A stretch of 64,000 bases of DNA, taken from contig NC_088325.1 in NCBI RefSeq assembly GCF_910592395.1, positions 1,302,001 to 1,366,000 on the forward strand. Direction: 5' to 3'. A program made the translations under genes and the position numbers. The stretch is from Lineus longissimus (lineage: Eukaryota > Nemertea > Pilidiophora > Heteronemertea > Lineidae). The notes under the pieces are model-generated. The model was not told the DNA's origin. It saw only the letters and a program-made list of their open reading frames with translations, and did no database searches. Positions 37,401-45,521 of this stretch are shown in pieces (within the stretch, counting starts at the first letter, position 1; every line of letters begins with the position of its first letter).

Positions 37401-40400
37401 GTTGAGTACGGCTTCCTGGAGATAACAATGAGTTTATTCTAAAACAACTGTTACAGGGACTGTAGGCCTACTGCAGTCAATTCTGTGCAAAACAAAAAGG
37501 ATTTATTAGAATTTGCCCTGACTGCTCTTGCCTGAGTTTACAGTATTCTTGAACGTAAAAAGGGGTGTTCGAATGGATTTAATGGTTGTGCATTTCATGG
37601 TACCTTCTTGGAGCGTCCCCTGAGTACTATCTACAACCATCGATAATCTGAAAAGTTTTCCATGTGTTAAAAACCGAATACCATATGGTCTCCTTGATAT
37701 ATGTCCTTTCAGTTCAATTCAACTTTATTCTCCAAGACTGTATACATACCATAAGATGGGGTGACACTGACCCAAAGTGGGGTGAAAGTGTCCCATTCAT
37801 TTTCCACCCTATAGCATAAACCATACATGGTAAATTTCCTATTTCAACTGAATTACTGTACAAATTAAAAAGATGTTAAAAGATAAGTCAGTGGATTAAA
37901 CTTAGCCACAATAAGATATGAGTTGGGGCAATGTCACCCCGAGGGCCATTTTCACCCCAATTTACGGTAGTATGACTATTATTGTGCTTTCTGCTGGTGG
38001 CATCTCTTCAACCTGCATGTCTGTAACCTAATTTCGATGCTTTTTCTCTTTCCCCGTATCAGCACCGAAACCCCCAGGTCCCGCTACTGGAGGTAAGTGT
38101 ATCATTGTGGCCTTGACCCCTGGCCGCTGAGCGTTTTATGTGTTGTCATGTTCTCCTCAGTTTAGCTTAGCCTAATACTGCCACTTTGATACTTGAACTG
38201 TGATCTATAGGCTAATGCAAACATTACATAGAGTTCCTATCATAATGCTAATTCGGTGTCCGAAGAGGGGGAGTTCTGTGCCGTTCTATTTGAAATTGAG
38301 TTGGAGATACGGTGGGGTCATCTGTGAACAGCAGGTGAAACTAATTGCAATGATCGAGTTGGCCCTCCTTGCCAATATCAATAAGATAAGTCGTACTTCC
38401 ACCTATCAAATCCCCGTGTCTTTTGCGCTTACACCTATGAATTGCCGTGTCTAAATAGACCCGTGTGTCAAATCCCCGTGTCTATTAGCCCCATCCAGCT
38501 CGATGGGGCTAAACGGGGGCTAATTTAGACCCGTGTTCAACACGGGTTTTTTGATAGGTGGAATCTGAATAGACACGGCAATTCCAAGTTCTAAGATCCG
38601 GCGACAGATGGCGCGGTGTAGTTGCCTCGGTATTGCGCATGCGAAATTCCCCTCCAACGGGAAAGAAACACAGGAGAGCTCCCTACCTACAGCGCACCTG
38701 TCGCCGGGGCTATTAACCATTATCTTACACCTCTGATAGGTGTAAGTGCGCCCCGGGTTTTTTGACACATGGCGAAGACAGGGTCTTGAAAAAACACTGG
38801 GTTTTATGATAGGTGGAACTACGACTATAGTTTCCTGGAAAAGATATTTTCCTTATCCTTATTTGTATTATATGGGTCACAGTTCAATCGTAGCAATTCA
38901 GACTAATGTATTTCTTTCTTCACTTTTGATTAGCACCGCATCATCTTGCTTTCTTCAGCATTGAATGATTTGTTTGACCATTTGCACTGCTAACCTTTCG
39001 GCACTGACTAGAAATTACACAGATATGCAATTCTGATGGACAAACACCAATAACACAAGACTACAACTGGACCTTACAATTCAAACTAATATATTTCTTT
39101 CTTCACTTTTGATTTAATTAGCACTACATCATCTTGCTTTCTTTAGCATTGAATGATTTGTTTGACCATTTGCACTGCTAACCTTTCGGCACTGACTAGA
39201 AATTACACAGATATGCAATTCTGATGGACAAACACCAATATAACACAGAACTACAACTTGAACTTACCCGATTTTTGCTAGGCATGTTGTTGAAGACGCG
39301 CTGGAGCATTTAAATGTTGATGTGTTTTGCTTTGACAAATCCTATCTGTTTGACTTCCATCAGCTTTGGTTATGAAATTCACAAAAACTGCCTCGTAAGA
39401 CTGGCGAAAATCTTGATTAGAGATCTGCTTTGGTGACTTTGGCCGACCCTGGTCTTGATTTAAAACTTCAGCTAGTTATCAAGCCCTGATGGCTGCCCCA
39501 GAATCGTGGGTTCCTACTCCATCCTTTTCTCATCATTGAACCCGATTTATTTTGCAGCCAAGGTGGATGCACGAATGATAGGTGGAATCGTTGGTGCTCT
39601 TATTGCCATCATCATCATTATCATCATCGTTATATGCGTGTGCCGGAACAAGAAGAAAAAAGAGGTGGAAAATGTTGAGAAGGGGTAAGGGTTTATACCA
39701 TGTTTCATGCTGCACCTGGCCAGTCCTGGTTCTCCTGTGATAGAGAGAGCTTGTCACCTCTGAGGTCCTGGGTTCAATTCCCAGTAGGTCCGCGTGGCAT
39801 ACTCATGTGATAGAGAGAGCTTGTCACCTCTGAGGTCCTGGGTTCAATTCCCAGTAGGTCCGCGTGGCATACTCATGTGATAGAGAGAGCTTGTCACCTC
39901 TGAGGTCCTGGGTTCAATTCCCAGTAGGTCCGCGTGGCATACTCATGTGATAGAGAGAGCTTGTCACCTCTGAGGTCCTGGGTTCAATTCCCAGTAGGTC
40001 CGCGTGGCATACTCATGTGATAGAGAGAGCTTGTCACCTCTGAGGTCCTGGGTTCAATTCCCAGTAGGTCCGCGTGGCACACTCATGTGATAGAGAGAGC
40101 TTGTCACCTCTGAGGTCCTGGGTTCAATTCCCAGTAGGTCCGCGTGGCACACTCATGTGATAGAGAGAGCTTGTCACCTCTGAGGTCCCGGGTTCAATCC
40201 CCGTTGGGTCCTGGTTCTCTCTGAGGACCCGGCGTTGATTCCCAGTCGGCCCGCCTGTTATACTCATGTGATAGAGAGCGCATTATAATTTGACCATTTT
40301 GCGTTTTCTTGTTTCTTCGTTCTACTAAATTCTCGCATTTCTATTTCGACAGCGAGAAGTTTAAGAATGAGCCGAACAATGCCAACAACATTCCGATGGG

Positions 40401-40959
40401 CGGCTACGACGTCGACGTTGACGACAACTTCAACCCTGCAGAAGATCCCGTAAGATTTTTTTTTGCAATATGCTGTATAATTTGATGAACTACAGTGGAA
40501 CCTCCCTCTAGACTCTATTAAGGACAACGTATCTATCAAGTATACTAGTTTTGGACCCATTTGGGTTGTTTTCATTTAGTTTGACCTCTCTAATCAGGAC
40601 ACCTCTCTAGTAAGGACAGCACTTAATAGGTTGGTTCTTCTTTGTAGTTGCCCAGGGCAGTGTGTGTATGGGGGGAGGTTAAGATCGAGCCCAGCAACTA
40701 TCTGCTTGCAGGGCCACAAGAAAATACAACACGAAAGATATAGGCCTTTGAAAGCTTCAATCATAAAGTCCCGGGAGTTAAAGCAATATCTAAGTATCAT
40801 CCTGTTTAACATCTCTGATCTTTCCAGCAGAAGAAGAAAAACCTTGAAGGCCTCGTCTATGCCGACCTCAACTTTGACGACAGACCGCGCAGTCGGAAAC
40901 CGATTCAGATCCAAGAAGAATTCGACCATTCAAATTACGCCGACATTCGACGGGTATAG
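16416..40959 (+). CDS. Three-Ig-domain transmembrane receptor with two cytoplasmic ITIM-type motifs (9 exons, whole gene)
   Basis: The model joins nine exons: 16416-16467, 20062-20487, 20945-21280, 21897-22160, 25779-25841, 38063-38092, 39558-39684, 40353-40449 and 40828-40959. All have GT-AG borders and compatible phases (1,1,1,1,1,1,2,0). The predicted protein has 508 residues: signal peptide about 1-26, Ig1 with Cys56/Cys139, Ig2 with Cys184/Trp197/Cys248, Ig3 with Cys294/Trp306/Cys337, Thr/Pro stalk 360-390, Ile-rich transmembrane helix 398-419, a basic stop-transfer stretch (RNKKKK), then an 89-residue tail. The tail carries LVYADL (Tyr476) and SNYADI (Tyr502). Both fit the (S/I/V/L)xYxx(I/V/L) pattern of ITIMs, which bind SH2 phosphatases when phosphorylated. 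The layout resembles nectin/CADM-type adhesion molecules and ITIM receptors, but I do not recognise an orthologue. Possible N-glycosylation sites lie in all three Ig regions. Exon structure is inferred without transcript data. Confidence 0.8.
18292..18480. repeat. Interspersed repeat, copy 1
   Basis: About 185 bp from AGCATATACCCATGGAGCGG to ATTGATTGGAGTA recur at 31130-31311 with about 90% identity. Confidence 0.85.
19971..20104 (+). repeat. 67-bp tandem duplication of the exon 2 splice acceptor
   Basis: AGATTTCTCCTTTTATCATT starts at 19971 and again at 20038. The copies differ at 5 of 67 positions, all in the first codons of the exon. Both carry an intact TTTCAG acceptor. Use of the upstream acceptor (exon from 19995) shifts the frame by one and meets TGA within about 40 codons. 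Confidence 0.9.
20062..20487 (+). CDS. Exon 2: end of signal peptide and Ig domain 1
   Basis: The acceptor is ATTTCAG at 20061 and the donor is GTAAGT at 20488. It has 426 nt and is phase 1 on both sides. It encodes residues 18-160, with FRCTYN (Cys56) and IYKCKV (Cys139). The 83-residue spacing suggests a V-like fold, but the usual core Trp after the first Cys is absent (the region reads YFFRY). A duplicate of the acceptor lies 67 bp upstream. Confidence 0.82.
20525..20660. repeat. Interspersed repeat 'AGATATGTTGG' copy 1
   Basis: GGACAACTCGAGTGTGAGAT...GTTGGCTTTTC...CTTCTCCAAACAGGAGAATTG recurs at 57040-57160, and the front part recurs inverted or diverged at 54480-54595. It lies directly after Ig exon 2 and extends its open frame past the donor without coding meaning. 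Confidence 0.7.
20945..21280 (+). CDS. Exon 3: Ig domain 2
   Basis: The acceptor is TTTAG at 20944 and the donor is GTGAGT at 21281. It has 336 nt and is phase 1 on both sides. It encodes LTLTCSAN, ELKWLRQ and AKFFCEARN, which are the Cys, Trp and Cys landmarks of an I/C2-type Ig domain. It ends in TLNVR, where Ig domains commonly join. NKT is a potential glycosylation site. Confidence 0.88.
21712..21790 (-). mobile_element. SINE family A tail fragment
   Basis: TCCAGGGAGTTTCCGTCCTCC, then AAGGCGGGATGAGCGTTTAT, match the tails at 43.8 and 47.06 kb. It lies in the intron between Ig2 and Ig3. Confidence 0.65.
21897..22160 (+). CDS. Exon 4: Ig domain 3
   Basis: The acceptor is TTCCAG at 21896 and the donor is GTGAGT at 22161. 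It has 264 nt and is phase 1 on both sides. The codon split with exon 3 gives Tyr, making NVRYPV, a typical inter-Ig junction. QFKCEAVGNPTPSYQW and FYKCAASN are canonical C2/I-set motifs. NGS and NIT are potential glycosylation sites. Confidence 0.88.
23440..23585 (-). mobile_element. tRNA-derived SINE, family B
   Basis: On the minus strand it carries a tRNA-like head (GGCTACGGTCTATGAC, with a B-box-like GGTCCCTGGCTTGATACCC). It shares order and sequence with 32740-32880. Confidence 0.6.
25310..25478. repeat. Short-period A/T-rich tandem repeat
   Basis: AAAATGTGCTCTTTTCCCAA-like units of about 22-28 bp are repeated seven to eight times with drift. It lies 300 bp before stalk exon 5. Confidence 0.75.
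25779..25841 (+). CDS. Exon 5: Thr/Pro stalk
   Basis: The acceptor is GTTTCAG at 25778 and the donor is GTGAGA at 25842. It has 63 nt and is phase 1 on both sides. It encodes a mucin-like stalk (TTMPPTTEKPTPTTPTQQ) expected to be O-glycosylated. The length, the phases and the composition all fit a membrane-proximal spacer exon. Confidence 0.75.
25937..26209. mobile_element. MITE family 'AACCTCTCTATTAAG', copy with internal 91-bp duplication
   Basis: TACAGTAGAACCTCTC opens the element and GAGGTTCCACTGTA closes it as an inverted repeat, with TA at the edges. The first 91 bp, including GTTTGGTGTGGATACC, are present twice (25919 and 26010). Confidence 0.8.
29276..29457. mobile_element. MITE family 'AACCTCTCTATTAAG', copy
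   Basis: It runs from TACAGTAGAACCTCTC to AGAGGTTCCAATGTA, with the internal GATTAGAGAGGTCAAATTGA shared with the other copies. Confidence 0.8.
30840..30925 (-). mobile_element. tRNA-derived SINE head
   Basis: The minus strand reads GGTGGCATCCTGTGTTAGG...CAGGTTCAAACCC, a tRNA-like A/B-box pair. Confidence 0.5.
31023..31043. repeat. 21-base C run
   Basis: An uninterrupted C tract in the 12.2-kb intron. Similar G or C runs occur at 13623-13636, 28209-28221 and 50410-50424. Confidence 0.9.
31130..31311. repeat. Interspersed repeat, copy 2
   Basis: It matches 18292-18480 with small indels. It lies in the 12.2-kb intron of the Ig gene. Confidence 0.85.
32740..32880 (-). mobile_element. tRNA-derived SINE, family B
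   Basis: The minus strand reads GTGGCTAGGGTCTATCAC...GGTCCCTGGGTTCGATGAC, resembling A and B boxes. It is a counterpart of 23440-23585. Confidence 0.6.
33115..33490. repeat. Minisatellite of two subfamilies (62 and 67 bp)
   Basis: AAAAGGCCAATCAGACGATT recurs at about 33121, 33183 and 33245 (62-bp period). AAAAGGC(C)AGTCAGATTATT recurs at about 33319, 33386 and 33453 (67-bp period). Each unit ends TTTCTTTGGTTCA. Confidence 0.92.
33753..33783. repeat. Perfect 12-bp-arm hairpin
   Basis: CAGTTTAACCTC and GAGGTTAAACTG are separated by 7 bases. It has no T tract, and its role is unknown. Confidence 0.85.
34290..34473. mobile_element. MITE family 'AACCTCTCTATTAAG', copy
   Basis: It has the same internal order (AACCTCTCTATTAAG, GATTAGAGAGGTCAAATTGA, GGTTCCACT) as the copies at 25.9 and 29.3 kb. 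Confidence 0.8.
34950..35055 (-). mobile_element. tRNA-derived SINE head
   Basis: The minus strand reads GGAGCACGGTGGCACAATGG, then TTGAGCGTTGGCCTGC, a typical tRNA-like 5' head with A box. The B box is weak. Confidence 0.55.
35090..35565. repeat. Iterated palindromes around AAACCTAGGTTT / AATAAAC
   Basis: Two clusters (35090-35215 and 35390-35565) repeat inversions such as AAAACCTGGTTTTATTG and AACTAGGTTTATTAG. Both end with TAACTGGACA or TTACTGGACA. They read like self-complementary runs, not a simple tandem repeat. Confidence 0.7.
36509..36625. mobile_element. MITE family 'AACCTCTCTATTAAG', truncated copy
   Basis: It begins TACAGTAGAACCTCTC and stops after the GAATGAAAACAATCAATTTGG segment. 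The right inverted repeat is missing. Confidence 0.75.
36826..36890 (-). mobile_element. tRNA-derived SINE family A, head fragment
   Basis: The minus strand reads GCCTCATAGCCTAGTGGTTA (A box), then ACATTGCTGGCTACCACGC. It shares its head with copies at 44 and 47 kb. Confidence 0.65.
38063..38092 (+). CDS. Exon 6: 30-nt stalk microexon
   Basis: The acceptor is CCCCGTATCAG and the donor is GTAAGT at 38093. It has 30 nt, is phase 1 on both sides and encodes TPKPPGPATG, continuing the Pro-rich stalk. It could be skipped without shifting the frame. It lies after a 12.2-kb intron, so it is less certain than the Ig exons. Confidence 0.6.
38389..38826. mobile_element. Foldback MITE, copy 1
   Basis: AGTCGTACTTCCACCTATCA opens it, and TGATAGGTGGAACTACGACT closes it as an inverted repeat. 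Internal inversions include CCGGCGACAG/CTGTCGCCGG, GACCCGTGTTCAACACGGGT and CCATCCAGCTCGATGG, so the whole 438 bp folds back. It starts about 300 bp after the microexon 6 donor. Confidence 0.85.
38891..39270. repeat. Tandem duplication, about 185-bp unit
   Basis: AATTCAGACTAATGTATTTC through ACACCAATAACACA...CTTAC is followed at once by a second copy (from about 39078) with a few changes, including a 5-bp insertion. It lies in the intron before the transmembrane exon. Confidence 0.88.
39558..39684 (+). CDS. Exon 7: transmembrane helix
   Basis: The acceptor is TTTTGCAG at 39557 and the donor is GTAAGG at 39685. It enters in phase 1 and leaves in phase 2. It encodes MIGGIVGALIA followed by seven Ile codons, VICVC, and the basic anchor RNKKKK. 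This is a single-pass type I membrane segment. Confidence 0.88.
39731..40280 (+). repeat. 70-bp tandem array of a tRNA-like (T-arm) sequence
   Basis: ACTCATGTGATAGAGAGAG recurs at 39801, 39871, 39941, 40011, 40081 and 40151, exactly 70 bp apart. A partial unit precedes and a degraded one follows. Each unit has CTGGG-TTCAATT-CCCAG, a perfect T-arm stem and loop with the pol III B-box motif GGTTCAATTCC. No complete cloverleaf is present. The array fills most of intron 7 of the Ig gene. Confidence 0.92.
40353..40449 (+). CDS. Exon 8: cytoplasmic tail, acidic part
   Basis: The acceptor is TTTCGACAG and the donor is GTAAGA at 40450. It enters in phase 2 and leaves in phase 0. It encodes EKFKNEPNNANN, then MGGYDVDVDDNFNPAEDP, a polar and acidic cytoplasmic stretch with one further Tyr that is not in an ITIM context. 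Confidence 0.8.
40491..40647. mobile_element. MITE family 'AACCTCTCTATTAAG', inverted-orientation copy in intron 8
   Basis: TACAGTGGAACCTCCC, then TTTGACCTCTCTAATCAGGA, in the opposite internal orientation. It fills much of the 378-bp intron between exons 8 and 9 of the Ig gene. Confidence 0.75.
40828..40959 (+). CDS. Exon 9: two ITIM-type motifs and stop
   Basis: The acceptor is TTTCCAGCAG, a NAGNAG site, so the exon starts at 40828 (extra Gln) or 40831. Both are in frame. It encodes KKKNLEG, LVYADLNF, a basic/polar linker and HSNYADIRRV, then TAG at 40957-40959. The two tyrosines are 26 residues apart, a spacing compatible with the tandem SH2 domains of SHP-type phosphatases. The phosphatase link is family knowledge, not visible here. 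Confidence 0.82.
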   Translation, partial: QKKKNLEGLVYADLNFDDRPRSRKPIQIQEEFDHSNYADIRRV

Positions 40960-41739
40960 AAACGACGAAATGCGAGGACAATGTTTTATATTCGTGCTTC
41001 CAGCGAACGTTTAGAGGAGTCTTTCCGAAATTTGACTAGCCACCGAGCGGACCAAGCTCAAAAAGTTGCCAGAGATTAGGGATGGTAATCACGCGGGAAT
41101 TTTGCCGTTTTTTGGCGATGATATTAAGAATGATATAGGAAGTGATTCAAACGGGAAGAGAGAAATTGAGGAGATTAAGTGTTTTCTGTCTTTTCTGGGT
41201 CAACTTGGCGGATTGTGCGCTTTTTCGTGAGAAGTGACAATTAGAACTGGAAACGGAAAGATTTGTCAGAGCGAGAGAAGGATTTTGTGACTCATTTGAA
41301 GGATTTTGGATTATTTGAAGGAATAGAGGAGAAAGAAGGGATTTTTAGAATGATTATCAAGGATGGTTAGACTTCTTGGGGTGATTCCTAAGATCAGGAT
41401 TCCAGATTGTGGACCTACAGACAAACTGGCTGTATTGCATTTTTCAACACATATCAATTTTTACTGTGAGCTTAATGGGTTTTCGCACGTTATGCCCGGT
41501 GGCGCGCATGGTGGCCAAGAAAGTAAACGCGGGTCAGGTACGAATGTGAAACGAAGTTTATGACTGGGTGGTCTTAACGCTATTGATGTTTGTTGAAGAG
41601 GGGGTTATGAAAACTCACGCAGGATGATGAAGAATTTGGTTCTTTGGGGGAAATGCGTTGTGAAGATGCAAATATCTTGCTATACGAGTGGTTTTCTAGT
41701 ATCCTTCGTTGAGGAAGCGATGTAAGGTTATAAAACTTG

Positions 41740-42020
41740 ATATCAAGATGAAACTTAATGTAAGATTTCAAGACAAAACTTAACATAAGAATTCTAGATG
41801 AAACTTGATTTGAGAATTCAAGACAAAATTGGTAAAAGAGTTCAAGACAAAACTTGAATTGATGTAAGAATTCAAGACAAAACTTGATACAAGAATTCAA
41901 GACAAAACTTGATATAAGAATTCAAGACAAAACTTGATACAAGAATTCGAGACCAAACTTGATACAAGAATTCAAGACCAAACTTGATATAAGAATTCAA
42001 GACAAAACTTAATGTAAGAA
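41740..42020. repeat. 25-bp tandem repeat with EcoRI sites
   Basis: AAGAATTCAAGACAAAACTT, with GATAT or GATAC, repeats at 25-bp steps (for example 41886, 41911, 41936). More diverged units lie upstream. It lies 0.8-1 kb after the stop codon of the Ig gene, possibly within its 3' UTR. Confidence 0.9.
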
Positions 42021-43739
42021 TAAGAACACAACAGTTCCGCGTTTGAGCAAAATAACAATGTTGCTGCACTGTGCTCTCGAGTGAACTCTGAAGAGTACAC
42101 AGCGGCTGCCCTGGTACCTGGTTCTGTGAGCAGGGGGCGCTGGATCAAGTCAGACGCAATCTTACATGGTGCTTGGTGTGGAGATCTGAACATTAGTTTA
42201 TCGCAGTTGGTTAATACATCCTATGTCAATCTCGCTAAAGGCGTCAAGCTGTCATTCATCTACGCCCTCGCTGTGTTTGATGAAACAACCAATATCTCCA
42301 TTTCGATATCAATTCCTTAAACTACATGTAACCAGTCATCTTTAACCCTCTGAAGCCTGATCTCGACTTTAACCGACAAGAAAACCCTATCGGTTTGCCG
42401 GATCTCGACTATAGTCACAAAATTTATCGGCCAAAAAATTCATCGGTACCCCTTCACATAAAACGCTTATTACAGCTTACTGAGTCTGAGGTATTCCGAA
42501 TGACAACTTTGGTTGCGTAGTGCGGTAGCTGTGCATGATTTTCATGTAAGGTTTTCCAGGGCGAAAATTTTACTTCTGTGAGTATTTTGGCGTCAAAGGG
42601 AATGTAAGCAACATTTTGCTCCAAAAAATTCGGGCTTTATGGGGTGGTATCTCTGTGGAAACTCGGGCTCCAAGGGTTAAGTTAATAGTAGCCAGTCATC
42701 TTCAGTTGTGGTGGAACTAATGTAGAATAAGATGTTATACTGGGTGTTGTAAAAAACAGTCGGAGATTTTTGTGGGGCTTTCCCTATAAATACAATGAAG
42801 ATTAGGCATTCCTTCCAATCAACCTCCATCCATTATCAACAACAGTCACACTTCACTTCATTAATTCTGTTCTGTTGTATAACGAATGCGTAAATAGACA
42901 GACTTCGTATAATTGCGCACAATAATTTTATGTAAGGATATGATTACTGGTCGGTGTTTTTTGCTGACGCGATCATTGGGCTTTGTCCCTTTGTGAAGTT
43001 ACCTTCTTCAGAATAGCGCATGCACTGAGGCAATAAATAGCTCGGAATGAATTTCATGGTGGCTAAAATGACGTCTGGACTCGGAGAAATTTGACTTCAA
43101 TCAAGTCTCATCTTCTCACGCAATTCACAACTTTGTCCTTAAAGGCCTACAACGTTCGTTAAGAATTTGAGATTTATAATTGAATTTGTATAAAACGTAA
43201 CGAGCATAAATTCCAGCGTTGCCATGTGCCATTTGTGTGCGTATGGGGAGTGAATGCATTCAAAACCCAGGGCTGCATGGTTGGGGGGCTTCAAAGAATC
43301 TCAACTTCGATTCATAAGTGAATATAATTATGTCGGCGAGGTTAAATTACTTTCGTTAGAAGAAGATTTGCCCGACGACCTCTCAATTTGCTGTTTATGT
43401 ATTGGAAACTTGGCTAACATTTTGAATGTAGTCTTACGCTTAACTAATGGAAACTACCAACTTCATTTTCAGTGTCACCCATGGTGCCACACTATTTCCA
43501 TTTCTATTCAATATCAAATGTAAAGATTGTATCATACACTGTTGTAATCATTTATGTAATTTTTGTACCGATTTGTATAGCTTTGATTGTAGAATATTAG
43601 CTGTGTGTTCTGTGGGAATGTTTGTTCTTAATTTCCCAAGGTATTACTCCAAAAGTGGCATTTGTACCTTTATTTTGGACCAATCTTAACAAAGCAAGTG
43701 TTGGGGTGTTGGAGGACTTCCTTTGTTCAAATGCTGCTT

Positions 43740-44075
43740 CTTCTTCAAAGCTAGCTCTGAACTTAGAGGTGTTATTCTCCAGGGAGTATTCCTCCTCCAA
43801 GGCGGGATGAGCGTTATTACATGCCACTAAGGTTGGGCACCAATTCGGTTTATTGGCCCAGTGGCTTTGTCTTAGGCCGGAGTACATTGCAAGATACTCA
43901 CGTTTCTCACTCGGTTTTGAAGTCTCATTTGAAGTACGGTAAAGAACAAGGAATGTTAGTTACTTGAAAGCCTCATCGTTTCATCGAGAAATACAATCCT
44001 GGGATTGAACCCGTGCCGTACTGTGTGGTAGCCAGCAGTGTTACCACTAGGCCATGAGGCGCTTCTCGTTCAAAT
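43740..44075 (-). mobile_element. tRNA-derived SINE family A, near full length
   Basis: On the minus strand the head reads GCCTCATGGCCTAGTGGTAA with B box GGTTCAATCCC. The body follows (AACGATGAGGCTTTC, CATTCCTTG), then a tail ending CGCTCATCCCGCCTTGGAGG. The tail module matches 47030-47095 and 21712-21790. Confidence 0.75.
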
Positions 44076-44430
44076 ATTCAATTTCAGTTTCAAATTTCTA
44101 ATATTAAGGAACGGTGTCAGCCTTTAAACAATGTGGCCCCACGAAAGTGCAGGTTTGCAAAGAAAGTCATCTCTCGACTCAACACTTGTTTTGTAAAATT
44201 TTGTCACAAATAAAGACATTGTGCCATCATCGGCCCACAGCAGTGCCTTGGGAAATGAGGATTAGTTGAAAATTTCCAGTATGATTTTCAGTTTTTTAGC
44301 TGTGACAGTTTCGTATTGAGTTTGGTCCTTCATATCCTATTCAGTCCGTGGATATATCATATCGTAGGATGGGGCTAGTGGACTTAAAAGTTGAGGAAGG
44401 TTCCCTTAGGGCTTTGATTTAATACAATAA

Positions 44431-44860
44431 TAGTCGTACTTCCACATATCAAATCCCTGTGTCTTTTGCGCTTACACCTATGAATTGCTGTGTCTAAATA
44501 GACCCGTGTGTCAAATCCCCGTGTCTATTAGCCCCATCGAGCTCGATGGGGCTAATTTAGACCCGTGTTCAACACGGGTTATTTGATAGGTGGAATCTGA
44601 ATAGACACGGCACTTGTAAGTTCTAAGATCCGGCGACAGATGGCGCGGTGTAGTTGCCTCGGTATTGCGCATGCGAAATTCCCCTCTAACGGGAAAGAAA
44701 CACAGGAGAGCTCCCTACCTACAGCGCACCTGTCGCCGGGGCTATTAACCATTATCTAACACCACTGATAGGTGTAAGTGCGCCCCAGGTTTTTTGACAC
44801 ACGGCGAAGACAAGGGTCTTGAAAAAACAAGGGGTTTTATGATGGGTATAACTACGACTA
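44431..44860. mobile_element. Foldback MITE, copy 2
   Basis: It has about 93% identity to 38389-38826 over its length, with TAGTCGTA/TACGACTA ends and TA flanks. It is present inside the 1091-bp duplication. Confidence 0.85.
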
Positions 44861-45521
44861 TAATGGGGAGAGGGAATCGAAATGTCAGATTTGCTTTTAC
44901 GGTGCCACCAAGGTTCATTAACAGGTGGTGTCCACTTGAGCATCAACCGTTGGATTGAAGAAAAAAACATTTTGCACACTTACGTGACAATTGCCTTCCA
45001 ATTTGTTTATTTTTCCTTCAAAAGTGAAGAAAATTCGTTATAATTTTCATCTAAATTGTACGGTGGCTCGGAAAGGACATCACATAATTTATGTTTTTTC
45101 AACATGCCGTACTGTGTGGTAGCCAGCAGTGTTACCACTAGGCCATGAGGCGCTTCTCGTTCAAATATTCAATTTCAGTTTCAAATTTCTAATATTAAGG
45201 AACGGTGTCAGCCTTTAAACAATGTGGCCCCACGAAAGTGCAGGTTTGCAAAGAAAGTCATCTCTCGACTCAACACTTGTTTTGTAAAATTTTGTCACAA
45301 ATAAAGACATTGTGCCATCATCGGCCCACAGCAGTGCCTTGGGAAATGAGGATTAGTTGAAAATTTCCAGTATGATTTTCAGTTTTTTAGCTGTGACAGT
45401 TTCGTATTGAGTTTGGTCCTTCATATCCTATTCAGTCCGTGGATATATCATATCGTAGGATGGGGCTAGTGGACTTAAAAGTTGAGGAAGGTTCCCTTAG
45501 GGCTTTGATTTAATACAATAA

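Larger units (their letters stand above)
25842..38062 (+). other. 12.2-kb intron 5 of the Ig gene, repeat reservoir
   Basis: Between the two stalk exons. It contains MITEs, SINE heads, minisatellites and palindrome clusters listed separately. I saw no additional Ig-like or stalk-like exon with phase-1 borders. Confidence 0.6.

Noticed and set aside
39731-40280. Cluster of functional tRNA genes
   Set aside because: Only the T-arm is intact. No acceptor stem, anticodon arm or proper A-box spacing can be folded.
39731-40280. CRISPR-like repeat array
   Set aside because: Units are contiguous with no unique spacers, and the genome is animal.
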